Source: Helicobacter mustelae
GTDB lineage: Bacteria > Campylobacterota > Campylobacteria > Campylobacterales > Helicobacteraceae
Length of the DNA stretch: 64,000 bases
Assembly: GCF_900476215.1 (NCBI RefSeq)
Contig: NZ_LS483446.1
Coordinates: forward strand, 310,001 to 374,000
Direction of reading: 5' to 3'
The notes beneath the pieces were generated by a model. It saw only the letters and a list, made by a program, of their open reading frames with translations. It had not been told where the DNA came from and made no database searches. Position numbers and translations under genes: made by a program. Within the stretch, counting starts at the first letter, position 1. Every line of letters begins with the position of its first letter. Shown here piece after piece: positions 63,063 to 64,000 of the stretch.

Positions 63063-63545
63063 ATGACGAAGCAAGATAAGAAACTTTTAGTTGAATCACT
63101 AAGTGCAGATTTCAGGGCTTCCAATTCTTTGATTGTTTGTGATTATAAGGGTCTTAGCGTAGCAAAATTAGAAGCTTTGAGAAAGGCTGCTAGGGATGCT
63201 GATGCAAAAGTCCAGGTGATCAAAAACACGTTAGCAAAGATTGCGCTGAAAGATGCAGGTTATCCAGATTTTGAATTAAAAGACACGAATATCTTTATTT
63301 GGAGCAATGAACAAATTTCTCTTTCAAAATTTGTTATTAAATTTGCTGATGAACATAAAGATTTTTTTCGCGCGAAAGTTGGTTGCTTTGATGGCGAAGT
63401 GGTTGATGTCAATCACATTACTTCGATCTCCAAACTACCTAGTCGGGATGAGCTTATTGGTATGTTGCTTTCTGTTTGGATGGGTCCAGCGAGATATTTT
63501 GTCACTGCATTGGATAATCTCAAGAAACAAAAAGAAAGTGAATAA
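63063..63545 (+). CDS. rplJ: 50S ribosomal protein L10
   Basis: Stalk base protein binding L12 dimers, 160 residues. N-terminal rRNA-binding part ([41 protein letters not shown]) is canonical, and a C-terminal helix for L12 dimers follows. Preceded by a structured leader and a perfect Shine-Dalgarno. Confidence 0.97.
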   Translation: MTKQDKKLLVESLSADFRASNSLIVCDYKGLSVAKLEALRKAARDADAKVQVIKNTLAKIALKDAGYPDFELKDTNIFIWSNEQISLSKFVIKFADEHKDFFRAKVGCFDGEVVDVNHITSISKLPSRDELIGMLLSVWMGPARYFVTALDNLKKQKESE

Positions 63546-63568
63546 AAAGAATGAATTAAGGAGTGAAA

Positions 63569-63940
63569 ATGGCTATAACAAAAGAAGAAATTTTGGATTA
63601 TATTAGTGGTTTGTCAGTTTTAGAGCTATCAGAATTGGTGAAAGCATTTGAAGAGAAATTTGGTGTGTCCGCTGCTCCCACAGTAGTAGCGGGTGCGGTT
63701 GCTGCTGGTGGTGCCGCAGTGGAAGAAAAAACAGAGTTCAATGTAGTGCTCACAGATGCAGGCGCAAACAAAATCAATGTCATCAAAGTGGTGAGAGAGA
63801 TCACAGGCCTTGGGCTCAAAGAGGCTAAAGAAGCCACTGAGGCAACACCAAGCGTATTGAAAGAAGGTGTTAACAAAGAAGATGCAGAAAACTTTAAGAA
63901 AAAATTAGAGGAAGCTGGTGCAAAAGTAGAAATTAAATGA
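63569..63940 (+). CDS. rplL: 50S ribosomal protein L7/L12
   Basis: Stalk protein of 123 residues recruiting translation GTPases. N-terminal dimerisation segment [31 protein letters not shown], Ala/Gly hinge, and C-terminal domain with [13 protein letters not shown] and [15 protein letters not shown] 63569 follows aaggag; an ATG two codons upstream is less likely. Confidence 0.98.
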   Translation: MAITKEEILDYISGLSVLELSELVKAFEEKFGVSAAPTVVAGAVAAGGAAVEEKTEFNVVLTDAGANKINVIKVVREITGLGLKEAKEATEATPSVLKEGVNKEDAENFKKKLEEAGAKVEIK

Positions 63941-63963
63941 CACTTTTGCTTGAAGAAAAAACA

Positions 63964-63996
63964 AACCCGAGGTCATTTATTGGCCTTGGGTTTTTC
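63964..63996 (+). terminator. Hairpin with T-tract after rplL
   Basis: Eleven-base stem AACCCGAGGTC/GGCCTTGGGTT, including two G-T pairs, with a seven-base loop and then TTT. It probably acts as an attenuator between rplL and rpoB, which normally follows; the window ends here, so rpoB is not seen. Confidence 0.75.
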
Positions 63997-64000
63997 TGCG

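Overview
The window is a chromosomal segment of a Helicobacter, with no sign of a prophage, CRISPR array or plasmid. The evidence is a complete urease operon ureABIEFGH, Helicobacter-type gene neighbourhoods (prfB-cheZ-U32 protease; serS-TPR protein-uvrD-flgA-ubiX-coaD-tmk; M23 peptidase-Nudix-pgbA-glcD; bamA-mqnC-M16-gatB; lon-bamD-fliW), an Hcp-like Sel1-repeat protein and futalosine-pathway menaquinone synthesis. UreA lacks the C-terminal tail of the H. pylori protein and UreI has shortened loops, so this is not H. pylori. A species such as H. mustelae or a relative is my best guess, from memory of the urease and nickel-receptor arrangement there; I could not test it.

Layout. 1-5.7 kb: a PAS-PAS-HD-GYP protein with a poly-G tract, then a glycosyltransferase, U32 protein, CheZ and RF2 on the minus strand. 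5.8-9.7 kb: an MsrP-like sulfoxide reductase and the serine uptake/deamination pair sdaC-sdaA. 9.7-13.2 kb: an exact 388-bp copy of an internal piece of serS, then an Hcp-like gene, glyQ and intact serS. 13.2-25.7 kb: a long, tightly packed plus-strand run covering repair (uvrD, mutY), flagellar P-ring assembly (flgA), cofactors and nucleotides (ubiX, coaD, tmk), cell shape (csd3), a Nudix enzyme, pgbA and glcD. 26-34 kb: tRNA-Val, tyrA, bamA, mqnC, an M16-like protein and gatB. 34-41.5 kb: tonB-exbD-exbB, lon and bamD on the minus strand, then fliW, proC and a Cache-like membrane protein.

41.7-51.4 kb is the most unusual part. Three full-length TonB-dependent receptors and one truncated relative stand in tandem, followed by a periplasmic metal/metallophore-binding protein. 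Receptors 2 and 3 share an identical 337-bp 5' cassette, and all three end almost identically, so the array looks shaped by recombination. A strong NikR-type operator lies before receptor 3, and weaker matches lie before exbB and ureA. With the TonB-ExbBD energiser on one side and urease on the other, I read 34-59 kb as a nickel-acquisition and urease region. A glycosyltransferase with a C9 tract, and a large insertion in its catalytic domain, sits between the receptors and urease.

53.3-58.9 kb: the urease operon, with an internal terminator-like hairpin between ureB and ureI and a terminator after ureH. 59-64 kb: tRNA-Thr, Tyr, Gly and Thr, then tuf, rpmG, tRNA-Trp, secE, nusG, rplK, rplA, rplJ and rplL, ending in a hairpin before the expected rpoB.
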